NCBI GenBank assembly: GCA_024695475.1
Contig: JAILIC010000095.1
Span: 1 to 64,000, forward strand
From: Treponema sp.
GTDB taxonomy: Bacteria > Spirochaetota > Spirochaetia > Treponematales > Treponemataceae
Direction: 5' to 3'
Length of the DNA stretch: 64,000 nt
The position numbers and the translations under genes are program-made. Of the stretch, positions 7,397-14,600 are shown in pieces. Under the pieces are notes generated by a model, which worked only from the letters and a program-made list of their open reading frames with translations, had not been told where the DNA came from and searched no databases. Each line of letters begins with the position of its first letter. The first letter of the stretch is position 1.

Positions 7397-8731
7397 ATGA
7401 ATATTCAAGAAATCAAAAATCACAAGGTTGGGAGCATTCTGCAGTTTGCAATCCCAAGTACAATCGGAATGGTGCTTTCCTGCATGATAACGATTACCGA
7501 CGGTTTTTTTACTGGGAACTTTATCGGTTCTGGCGGACTTGCGGCTGTGAATCTGGGACTTCCCGTACTGTATTTGTATCTTGCGGTCGGACTGATGATT
7601 GGCGTTGGCGGTAGCGTAATCTGTGGAATTGAAAACGGTAGCGGAAATCACAAAAAAGCGAATGAGGTTTTCAACCAGAGCATGATTCTGAGTCTGCTGG
7701 TTTCTGTGGGAATTTCCCTGCTTTTTGGACTTTTCTTTAATCCTGTGATGAAGTTGCTTAAGGTGCCGGCAGAGCTTTGTCCGCTTTTTAAGGATTATTA
7801 TTCGGTTTTTTTGATTTTCTGTCCGCTTATGGTGCTTGATTCGGTTTTCGGAATGTTTTTGCGGGCAGACGGAAAGCCACAGGTTTACATGATGATTAAT
7901 ATTCTGACTGTAATTTTGAACGCAGTCTTAGATTATGTTTTTGCGGCAAAGCTCGGTTTTGGAATCAAAGGAATTGCATTCGCTTCTCTTGGAACGCTTC
8001 TGCTTTCGGTGATTTTCTGCTCGCTGTATTTTTTGAGAACCGGAAAATCAAATCAAGCTGAATGCGGCTTGAAGTTCGGAATATTCAGCTGGAACAAGGA
8101 AGAAATTGCAAAGACTTTCTTGAACGGAAGTTCTGAGTTCATCGGGGAGCTTGCGGGCTGCATCAGCATGTACTGCTACAATTTTGTTCTTCTGAAATAT
8201 TCTGGTCAGGACGGAGTAGCGGCTTTTACGATTCTGGGCTACTCAATCTTTATTTTCAGCATGATTACAATCGGCTTCGGCGAAGGAATGTGCCCGCTTG
8301 TGAGTTTTTGTTTTGGTGCAAAGGAAGAAAATCTTTGTCGTGATCTTCGGAAAATCACCAACCGCTTTATCTTTGTCTTTGGCGTAATTTTTGCAGCGGG
8401 ACTTTTCTTTGGAGCTGAAATCTATGCCCGAATCTTCGTAAAGGAAGGGCAGGTTATCGGAATGGTCACTCACGGTCTAAAAATCTTTGTGCCAGTATTC
8501 TTGCTTCAGGGCTTCAATATGATTGGCTCGATGTATTTTACTTCCTGCGGCATGGCAAAAGAGTCTGCGATAATTTCAGCTGCCCGAGGAATTGTAATCC
8601 TGCTCATTACAATCTTTGTATTCTCCGCTCTCTGGGGCTTGGATGGAATCTGGCTCACGGCTCCCGTAACGGAAGCCATCACGCTGGGAATCTCGATGTA
8701 TTTTATCAGTAGAAAAGTACATCTTGTCTGA
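7397..8731 (+). CDS. MATE family efflux transporter
   Basis: 444 residues with about 12 hydrophobic segments in two homologous halves. The first segments (ILQFAIPSTIGMVLSCMITITDGFFTG, then GSGGLAAVNLGLPVL) match the MATE start, where a small residue and Asp line the cation path. The second half begins near AKTFLNGSSEFIGELAG. It probably exports cationic drugs in exchange for Na+ or H+. Ribosome site AGAGGTG lies just before ATG 7397. It is divergent from the short UvrA paralogue, so both may respond to the same drug. Confidence 0.88.
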   Translation: MNIQEIKNHKVGSILQFAIPSTIGMVLSCMITITDGFFTGNFIGSGGLAAVNLGLPVLYLYLAVGLMIGVGGSVICGIENGSGNHKKANEVFNQSMILSLLVSVGISLLFGLFFNPVMKLLKVPAELCPLFKDYYSVFLIFCPLMVLDSVFGMFLRADGKPQVYMMINILTVILNAVLDYVFAAKLGFGIKGIAFASLGTLLLSVIFCSLYFLRTGKSNQAECGLKFGIFSWNKEEIAKTFLNGSSEFIGELAGCISMYCYNFVLLKYSGQDGVAAFTILGYSIFIFSMITIGFGEGMCPLVSFCFGAKEENLCRDLRKITNRFIFVFGVIFAAGLFFGAEIYARIFVKEGQVIGMVTHGLKIFVPVFLLQGFNMIGSMYFTSCGMAKESAIISAARGIVILLITIFVFSALWGLDGIWLTAPVTEAITLGISMYFISRKVHLV

Positions 8732-8745
8732 ACGTTATCAAAATT

Positions 8746-9924
8746 TTATTTGATTGCTTGCGCCAGATCTTCTATCAAATCTTCTGCCTTTTCTATTCCT
8801 ACGGAAAGACGTAGCGTACATGGTGTGATTCCATTTTTAAGTCGGATACATTCCAGGACATCGGCATGAGTCTGCGTTATAGGATAAGTGATGAGTGTCT
8901 CTACTCCCCCAAGGCTTTCGGCAAATTGAATGAGTTTTACTCGGTTCAAAATGGACTTTGCTTTTTTTTCGCTTGTAACATTAAACGTAAGCATCGCACC
9001 AAATCCACGGCTCTGTTTTTTCTGGATATTGTATCCTGGGTGATCGGAAAATCCTGGATAGAGAACTTTTGTAACTTCTTTTTGGGATTTGAGCCACTCT
9101 GCAATTTTGACGGCGTTACTTTGAGATTTTTCCATTCGGACTGAAAGCGTCTTGATTCCTCGGAGCGTAAGCCAGGAGTCAAAAGGAGAAAGACCTGCTC
9201 CTGTTGTTTTGATGAGGAATCGGAGCCTTTCTGCAATTTCAGTCCGGTTTGTTACGATAAATCCTGCAAGGGTATCATTGTGACCTGCCAGATATTTTGT
9301 TCCAGAGTGAATTACAATATCTGCTCCCAGTGTAAGCGGATTTTGAAAATATGGTGACATAAAAGTGTTATCCACAATTAAAAACACATTATGTTTGTGG
9401 GCAATTTTTGCAGCTTGGGCGATGTCTGTAATATTCATCATGGGGTTGGTTGGGGTTTCTATATAAATTGCCTTTGTTTTTTTTGTAATAAGGGATTCCA
9501 ACTGTTCAGCAGTTAAAGACGAAATGTTTTTCCGAGTAAAAGAAATTCCGTTTTTTGCAGAAACATTGTCAAAAAGACGGATTGAGCCACCGTACAGGTC
9601 TGAATCTGCAATGATGTGGTCGTTAGGGGAAAATAGTTCCATTACTAAGGTGATTGCCGCCATTCCGCTAGAAAGTGCCAGTGCGTCAATTCCACTTTCT
9701 AGTTGACATACAACTTTTTCAAGCTGCTCACGAGTTGGATTTTGCAAACGGCTGTAGTCAAAACCTGTTGATTGTCCAACTGCAGGATGTGCGTAGGTTG
9801 CGGTCTGGTAAATAGGAAAACTTATCGACCCGTAGTGGCTACAGTGAGTAGGGGTGACTTCCCCTTCTGTGGTAGTTTCGGTTTTTTCTAAGTGTAGACA
9901 TTTTGATTCTAGTGAAAGTGACAT
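8746..9924 (-). CDS. Transsulfuration-family PLP enzyme (cystathionine gamma-synthase / gamma-lyase type)
   Basis: 392 residues of the Cys/Met metabolism PLP family. Visible motifs are TGFDYSRLQNPTREQLE for cofactor/substrate contact, ALSSGMAAI, YIETPTNP, VDNTFMSPYFQNP, and the Schiff-base Lys210 in HSGTKYLAGH. Family members run cystathionine gamma-synthase, gamma- or beta-lyase, O-acetylhomoserine sulfhydrylase and methionine gamma-lyase reactions, which motifs alone do not separate. It is the last gene of the sulfur amino-acid ABC importer operon behind a Cys-rich leader peptide. Cysteine/methionine interconversion therefore fits; metA 12 kb away could supply an activated homoserine substrate. 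Confidence 0.88.
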   Translation of the reverse strand: MSLSLESKCLHLEKTETTTEGEVTPTHCSHYGSISFPIYQTATYAHPAVGQSTGFDYSRLQNPTREQLEKVVCQLESGIDALALSSGMAAITLVMELFSPNDHIIADSDLYGGSIRLFDNVSAKNGISFTRKNISSLTAEQLESLITKKTKAIYIETPTNPMMNITDIAQAAKIAHKHNVFLIVDNTFMSPYFQNPLTLGADIVIHSGTKYLAGHNDTLAGFIVTNRTEIAERLRFLIKTTGAGLSPFDSWLTLRGIKTLSVRMEKSQSNAVKIAEWLKSQKEVTKVLYPGFSDHPGYNIQKKQSRGFGAMLTFNVTSEKKAKSILNRVKLIQFAESLGGVETLITYPITQTHADVLECIRLKNGITPCTLRLSVGIEKAEDLIEDLAQAIK

Positions 9925-9933
9925 TTTTTCCCC

Positions 9934-10698
9934 CTATATTGCTTCTGCGTACGTAATGCGTTTTTCAAATTTAAATGCTTCTAAAAATCTTTTAGCCCGT
10001 TCTGTTTTGGGATGAGTAAAGAATTCTTCAGGATTATCATCCTCTAAAACGACACCGCCATCAATAAAAACAATTCTATCAGCTACTGCCCTCGCAAATT
10101 CCAATTGATGAGTTACCATAAGCATGGTGCGGCCTTCTTTTGCTAAGTCCATAACAACATCCAAAACCTCACGAACCATCTCAGGGTCAAGAGAGGCTGT
10201 TACCTCATCAAATAAAAGAATTTCTGGGTTCATACAAAGGGCGCGAACAATAGCAACTCGCTGTTTTTGACCACCGGAGAGTTCACGGGGATATGCATCT
10301 TTTTTATCTAAAAGACCTACACGCGCCAAAAGTTTTTCTGCTTGAGCCATAACTTCCGCTGTATCCTTTTTTTGTGCCTTTACTGGTCCCAAAAGTATAT
10401 TTTTCATAACAGTCAAATTGGGGAATAAGTCGTAATTTTGAAAAACCATTCCAATTTTCTGTCTGATTTTATGCATATCTTTTTTTCGATTGCTGATAAC
10501 TTCATCATGCAATAAAATTTCGCCTTCCTGAATTGATTCCAGACCATTTATACAACGGAGTAATGTTGACTTACCGCAACCAGAACTTCCTAAAATGACA
10601 ACAACTTCGCCTTTATAGACTTTAAGAGAAATGCCTTTTAATATCTGTTCCTCGTTTTTATATGCTTTTTTTACATTGTGTATAGTCAATAATGCCAT
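9934..10698 (-). CDS. Polar amino-acid ABC transporter ATP-binding protein
   Basis: 254 residues. Walker A GSSGCGKST is at 37-45, the Q-loop in VFQNYDLFPN, signature LSGGQKQR from 140 and Walker B LLFDEVTASLD at 161-171, followed by the switch His in VTHQLEFARAVADR. The pattern is that of the GlnQ/TcyC/ArtP group. It energises the two permeases encoded just upstream in the operon and sits 9 bases before the PLP enzyme gene. Given the leader and the PLP enzyme, cystine or a related sulfur amino acid is the likely cargo. Confidence 0.92.
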   Translation of the reverse strand: MALLTIHNVKKAYKNEEQILKGISLKVYKGEVVVILGSSGCGKSTLLRCINGLESIQEGEILLHDEVISNRKKDMHKIRQKIGMVFQNYDLFPNLTVMKNILLGPVKAQKKDTAEVMAQAEKLLARVGLLDKKDAYPRELSGGQKQRVAIVRALCMNPEILLFDEVTASLDPEMVREVLDVVMDLAKEGRTMLMVTHQLEFARAVADRIVFIDGGVVLEDDNPEEFFTHPKTERAKRFLEAFKFEKRITYAEAI

Positions 10699-10715
10699 AT
10701 GTACTCTCCTATTTT

Positions 10716-11390
10716 TTAGATTTCATTTTTCTTTTCAAGTTTGCCTGCAACAAAGGAAAGCGGAAAGCAAACTATAAAGTACATAAAGAAAATCACTCCA
10801 TAAACCGCAATGCTGGCAGTAGGTATGGTAAGACGATTTGCTTCAATAATTTGCTGCCCAATTTTTACCACTTCTATTACACCTACAAAAACTACAAGAC
10901 TCGTAGTCTTAACCATTCTGGTAATTAAATTCATGCTTAGAGGAATGATTCTTTTTAAGCTTTGCGGAATAATGAGATATAAGAAAATTTGTTTTTCTGT
11001 AAGTCCAATCGCTCTTCCGCTTTCATACTGATGATTAGAAATTGATTCAAGTGAACTTCTTACAAGTTCTCCCATTTCTGCTGTACCCCAAAGTGTAAAA
11101 ACCAAAATGCTTGCAAATTCCCCTGAAATTGAAATATCAAAAGCGTGGCTTAGTCCAAAATAAGCCAGAAAAAGCAAAACCATCTGTGGCATTATTCTCA
11201 TAAACTCAAGATATATGTTTGAAATTATTTGTATACATTTATTTTTTCTTGTTAAAATAATTCCAAACACAAATCCAAGAAGTATGGAAAGTAGGACAGA
11301 AACGAGGGCAATCCAAATGGTTACCCAAAGACCTCCCAAAAGGCGAACAAAATTTCTTCCCCTAAAAAGAACACTGACTGCTGCACTCAT
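10716..11390 (-). CDS. Amino-acid ABC transporter permease (second subunit)
   Basis: 224 residues of the His/Glu/Gln permease type, with about five membrane helices. The EAA-loop region, ESGRAIGLTEKQIFLYLIIPQSLKRIIP, contacts the ATPase. It starts inside the end of the preceding permease gene (overlap 11387-11390, ATGA), so the two subunits are translationally coupled and probably form a heterodimer. Confidence 0.9.
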   Translation of the reverse strand: MSAAVSVLFRGRNFVRLLGGLWVTIWIALVSVLLSILLGFVFGIILTRKNKCIQIISNIYLEFMRIMPQMVLLFLAYFGLSHAFDISISGEFASILVFTLWGTAEMGELVRSSLESISNHQYESGRAIGLTEKQIFLYLIIPQSLKRIIPLSMNLITRMVKTTSLVVFVGVIEVVKIGQQIIEANRLTIPTASIAVYGVIFFMYFIVCFPLSFVAGKLEKKNEI

Positions 11391-12046
11391 TTTTTGCCTC
11401 TGTACTGTGAAAGTCTTTTTTCAAGAACGCGCGAAATAACTGTAATCGGAAGGAGCATAATGAAATATGCCACAACCAAAAGAAACAGTGATTCTTCTGT
11501 TTTGTAATACAGACCAATCAAATCCTTTGCAACAAACATGACATCTGCCAAAGCGACTGCACTAAAAACTGAAGTTTCCTTTAGTAAGAAAATAATGTTT
11601 GCAACTACTCCTGGAATTGCGACACTTAATCCTTGCGGAAACACAACATAACGTGCAATCTGAATCGTATGTAAGCCAATGCAAAGTCCGCTTTCCACTT
11701 GAGATTTGCTTACTGTTTCAAGTGCACTTCGGAAGGTTTCTGTCATATAGGAAGATCCCAAAAAAACAACTCCGATGAGTGCACATTGCTCACCGGTAAG
11801 TCGGATACCAATGCGCGGTAATGCAAAATACAAGAAAAAAAGTTGAATCAAAAGAGGCGTGTTTCTTGAAATTTCTGTGTACACAATCACTGCTAGGTTT
11901 AAAATAGGAAGTTTCCAAAATCTGATAAGTGCAAACAAAACTCCAAAAAACAAAGAAAGAACTATACCTGTAAAACCAATTCTCAAAGTAAGAACCGATG
12001 CCTCTACATACAATGGAATTACTTGTTTTATAAATTCTAAATCCAT
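11387..12046 (-). CDS. Amino-acid ABC transporter permease (first subunit)
   Basis: 219 residues of the same permease family. YTEISRNTPLLIQLFFLYFALP is the characteristic early segment, and ESGLCIGLHTIQIARYVVFPQGLSVAIPG is the EAA loop. About five membrane helices. It lies downstream of the solute-binding protein, separated by an intercistronic hairpin, and overlaps the second permease by 4 bases. Confidence 0.9.
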   Translation of the reverse strand: MDLEFIKQVIPLYVEASVLTLRIGFTGIVLSLFFGVLFALIRFWKLPILNLAVIVYTEISRNTPLLIQLFFLYFALPRIGIRLTGEQCALIGVVFLGSSYMTETFRSALETVSKSQVESGLCIGLHTIQIARYVVFPQGLSVAIPGVVANIIFLLKETSVFSAVALADVMFVAKDLIGLYYKTEESLFLLVVAYFIMLLPITVISRVLEKRLSQYRGKK

Positions 12047-12071
12047 TCCTTGCCCCTAATATGCAAAAATA

Positions 12072-12107
12072 CCCCGAAAGGTGAGCTTTGTCGCTTTAGT
12101 TTCGGGG
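12072..12107 (-). terminator. Intercistronic hairpin between solute-binding protein and permease genes
   Basis: CCCCGAAA and TTTCGGGG (12072-12079 and 12100-12107) form an 8-pair stem, followed on the minus strand by TATTTTTGC. It probably allows partial read-through, giving more binding protein than membrane subunits, as is common in importer operons. Confidence 0.6.
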
Positions 12108-12126
12108 ATTGGTCTTAAAAGATCTT

Positions 12127-12972
12127 TTAGAGTTTTCCACCTTCAACTACAAGACTGTCTGCGTCACTATCTGCACCATAAACAGTACGGAGTGTTGCTT
12201 CATAATTTTTGTGGAAGAAGTTTTCTTTTCCTAGTTCTGCAATTTCATTATTGAGCCAGTTAAGTAAATCTGTATTACCTTTTGTAACTGCTCCTGCAAT
12301 TGCATCAAGACTTCCTATAGAATCAGCTCCTGCACCTACTGCAAAGGAAGGATTTTCGATTGCCCAAGCTAGGACTTCTGTATTGTCTGTAGAAAGACCA
12401 TCACCACGACCATCTAAAAGCGCGTTATATGCTTCTGAATACTGGTCAAATTTTAAGAGCTTAATTTCTGGATAGTTTTTTGAAAAATAACTTTCTGCGG
12501 TGGTTCCTTTTGCAATAATCAAGGTTTTTCTATTAAGCTGAGCCGGATCTGTTATTAAAGCAGATTTTGGAGAAACGATACCCAAAGCAACCTTCATGTA
12601 TGGAAGTACAAAATCAACCTTTTCTGCTCTCTCTGGGGTTACGGTAAAGTTTGCAAGAACAAGATCTACTTTGCCTGTTGTCAAAACTTCTACGCGATTT
12701 GCAGCTTCAACAGGAACATATTTTACTTTTACGCCCAGATCTTTTGCTATGCGGTTTCCGTAATAAACATCGTATCCTTGATATTCACCTTTTTCGTCAA
12801 CATAACCAAATGGTTTTTTGTCACTAAATACAGCTATCTTAATGGTTCCGCTTTTTTTAATTTGTGCAACTGTTCTTCCTGTTTTTGATTTTGCAGAAAG
12901 GGGTGAAAGTGAAGCTGTCAAAATGGCTGCCAACGCAACTGTTTTTGTAATTTTAGAAAATGATTTAAACAT
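12127..12972 (-). CDS. Family 3 solute-binding protein, sulfur/polar amino-acid importer
   Basis: 281 residues with a Sec signal peptide (positive start, hydrophobic TVALAAILTASLSPLSA) and no lipobox. The mature part follows the SBP_bac_3 layout: IKIAVFSDKKPFGYVDEKGEYQGYDVYYGNRIA, then VDLVLANFTVTPERAEKVDFVLPYM, which contains the ligand Arg (TPERA) and Asp contacts. ADGLSTDN is the hinge-side loop. It is the first structural gene of the operon, read from the leader at 13.3 kb. The transcript begins with a Cys-coded peptide, so cystine, cysteine or a thioether is the predicted ligand. Confidence 0.9.
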   Translation of the reverse strand: MFKSFSKITKTVALAAILTASLSPLSAKSKTGRTVAQIKKSGTIKIAVFSDKKPFGYVDEKGEYQGYDVYYGNRIAKDLGVKVKYVPVEAANRVEVLTTGKVDLVLANFTVTPERAEKVDFVLPYMKVALGIVSPKSALITDPAQLNRKTLIIAKGTTAESYFSKNYPEIKLLKFDQYSEAYNALLDGRGDGLSTDNTEVLAWAIENPSFAVGAGADSIGSLDAIAGAVTKGNTDLLNWLNNEIAELGKENFFHKNYEATLRTVYGADSDADSLVVEGGKL

Positions 12973-13056
12973 AATAATACCTCTGTAATTGTTTTTGAGA
13001 AATGTACTCTATACCAAAACTTTGCAACAAAGTTATTAAAGATAGAGATTAGGATA

Positions 13057-13091
13057 TCTCTAAAAACCCACCTCTGGCGTTTTTTTAGAGA
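13057..13091 (-). promoter_or_regulatory. Attenuator-like hairpin 2 in the sulfur operon leader
   Basis: TCTCTAAAAA (13091-13082) pairs with TTTTTAGAGA (13066-13057) around a GC-bearing loop in which CGCC can pair with GGTG before the T-run. AGAGAT at 13060-13055 can instead pair with ATCTCT downstream (13049-13044) or with ATCTCT upstream near 13109-13114. This gives competing structures, as in transcription attenuators. Confidence 0.55.
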
Positions 13092-13117
13092 ATAACTGTA
13101 TGTAAAAAGAGATTTTT

Positions 13118-13136
13118 GGCTAAAGAACTTTTAGCC
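13118..13136 (-). promoter_or_regulatory. Attenuator-like hairpin 1 abutting the leader-peptide stop codon
   Basis: GGCTAAA and TTTAGCC form a 7-pair stem with a 5-base loop directly after the leader peptide stop (TAG 13138-13136, sharing one base). A ribosome stalled on the Cys codons, or one that terminates, would affect whether it folds. TTTTT follows after about 9 bases. Confidence 0.55.
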
Positions 13137-13213
13137 TAACAAAGACAACAACAGAGGCACATACGTCCGTTGCGGAAATTTTCACGAACAAGTTTTTCAA
13201 AATAAAATTTCAT
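13136..13213 (-). CDS. Cysteine-rich leader peptide (25 residues)
   Basis: The ATG at 13213 has a strong ribosome site GGAGG six bases upstream. The frame encodes MKFYFEKLVR, then ENFRNGRM, then CLCCCLC and TAG: five Cys among the last seven residues. It is the only short frame between the promoter and the sulfur amino-acid operon and ends against a hairpin. Known leader peptides that control amino-acid genes are rich in the regulated amino acid, so this one should report charged tRNA-Cys. The peptide itself probably has no other function. Too short for standard gene calling. Confidence 0.8.
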   Translation of the reverse strand: MKFYFEKLVRENFRNGRMCLCCCLC

Positions 13214-13260
13214 TATGTACCTCCAAAAAAAGTTATAATCGTCGTGAATCGACAATGTGA

Positions 13261-13328
13261 TTCGATATATTCCTATCGAATTAATAGGTTAAATATATAT
13301 TTTATTACCCACTATGTCAATAGGTAAT
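13261..13328 (-). promoter_or_regulatory. Promoter with Rrf2-like dyads for the sulfur amino-acid operon
   Basis: Minus-strand TTGACA (13320-13315), 17-base spacer, TATATT (13297-13292). An imperfect dyad, ATTACC/GGTAAT with inner CTAT/ATAG, spans 13304-13328 over the -35. Two overlapping perfect dyads lie at and after the expected start: CCTAT-N7-ATAGG (13272-13288) and TTCGATA-N6-TATCGAA (13261-13280). The CCTAT/ATAGG style resembles operators of Rrf2 regulators such as CymR or IscR. From 13329 to 13441 I see nothing further. Confidence 0.65.
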
Positions 13329-13441
13329 ACATGTCTTTTATAATAACAGCAAGATGAAAGTATATATTATCCTCATGCACAACCTATACATTCACTGATG
13401 GAAGCTTTGTAAGGTTACAAAAAACTTGTGGTAGAGAAGTA

Positions 13442-13478
13442 TAAAAAAAAGACCACCTGAAATAAACATCAGATGGTC
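13442..13478 (-). terminator. Terminator of the FbpABC-type operon
   Basis: On the minus strand GACCATCTGA (13478-13469) pairs with TCAGGTGGTC (13460-13451), followed by eight or more T residues (13450-13442). Confidence 0.88.
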
Positions 13479-13512
13479 CTTGCTTTTAGATAAATTGTTT
13501 TATCCTGATAGC

Positions 13513-14544
13513 TTATTTGTGGATAGATGTGTATAAGCTGTTCCAGTGCTCGAGTACAGCCTTTTTGTGTTCAATTAACCAATCAACATCACGAATAACC
13601 CATTTTACATCTTTGCTGTCTGGCAGGTACTTTGAAGTATATGTTGCCTTTGAGTTGGTAAGACGCAATGTCTGTAAAGCATTACCCAGGTCAGTTTCGC
13701 CTTCTGGGCTCATTAAGAAGTTAATCAACTTTTTTGCACCTTCTGGGTTTTTGCATCCTTTGATCATAGCACAACCGAATGCAGAAGCTGATGTACCTTC
13801 AGCTGGATATACCATCTTGATGTTTGTAGCACCTGACTTAAGCAGGGTAGATGCACCATCTTCATAAGTGAGACCAACTACATATTCACCAGTCTGTACA
13901 CTCTTAAAACAAACAGATGATGAAGTAGAAATAACGATATCATTCTTTAATAGTTTTTCGATGTAATCCCATGAAGCGGCTGAGTCATTTCCATAAACTG
14001 ACATAATGTTACAAACATTGTTCCATGCTGCTGAAGAAGAATTTGGATCAGAAAGAACCATTTTGCCTTTTAGTTTTGGATCAAGCAAATCTGCATAACC
14101 TTTAATATTTAAACCGAGCTGTTTTTCTAGATCTGTGTTAACGCAGAATACAACAGTTGAAAGGTGGTCAAGGTTATAAAATCCATTATTTGATTTATAA
14201 CCTTCCATAATATCAGGTTCATACTCTGTTAAGTAATTTTCAAACAAGTCAGCATTTGCCATACCATCGCTGTTTCCTAAACCGCCCCACATGACATCGC
14301 CTTGAGGATTGTTTTTTTCTGCACGGATACGAGCAGTTAATTCACCTGCAGAACCATTAACAACTTCAATAGTCATTCCAGGATTCTTTTCTTCAAAAAG
14401 GCGAGTTAAGTTACCTATGTCATTTTCAGTCATAGAGGAATAGAGAACAACGCGATTATTCTTTTTATCACTACCGCCAGCTGCAAATACTGCCATGCTC
14501 ATTGCAGCAAGAGCCATGGCACAAAGTCCAACAATTTTTTTCAT
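13513..14544 (-). CDS. Extracellular solute-binding protein, FbpA/AfuA type
   Basis: The start ATG 14544 is chosen for its AAGGAG ribosome site; the frame is open further upstream but without one. 343 residues with an N-terminal signal (KKIVGLCAMALAAMSMAVFAAGG). The mature start VVLYSSMTENDIGNLTRLFEEK fits the family that binds ferric iron, polyamines, aminoethylphosphonate or sugar phosphates. GDVMWGGLGNSDGM is the first ligand loop and YPAEGTSASAFGCAMI the hinge. The double-Tyr iron site of classic FbpA is not obvious, so a phosphorylated organic ligand is as likely as Fe(III). It is the last gene of the operon. Confidence 0.82.
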   Translation of the reverse strand: MKKIVGLCAMALAAMSMAVFAAGGSDKKNNRVVLYSSMTENDIGNLTRLFEEKNPGMTIEVVNGSAGELTARIRAEKNNPQGDVMWGGLGNSDGMANADLFENYLTEYEPDIMEGYKSNNGFYNLDHLSTVVFCVNTDLEKQLGLNIKGYADLLDPKLKGKMVLSDPNSSSAAWNNVCNIMSVYGNDSAASWDYIEKLLKNDIVISTSSSVCFKSVQTGEYVVGLTYEDGASTLLKSGATNIKMVYPAEGTSASAFGCAMIKGCKNPEGAKKLINFLMSPEGETDLGNALQTLRLTNSKATYTSKYLPDSKDVKWVIRDVDWLIEHKKAVLEHWNSLYTSIHK

Positions 14545-14600
14545 TTTTCGCTCCTTAGTATATATATTACATCCGGTATTGCTCCGGACAAAATACCTGT

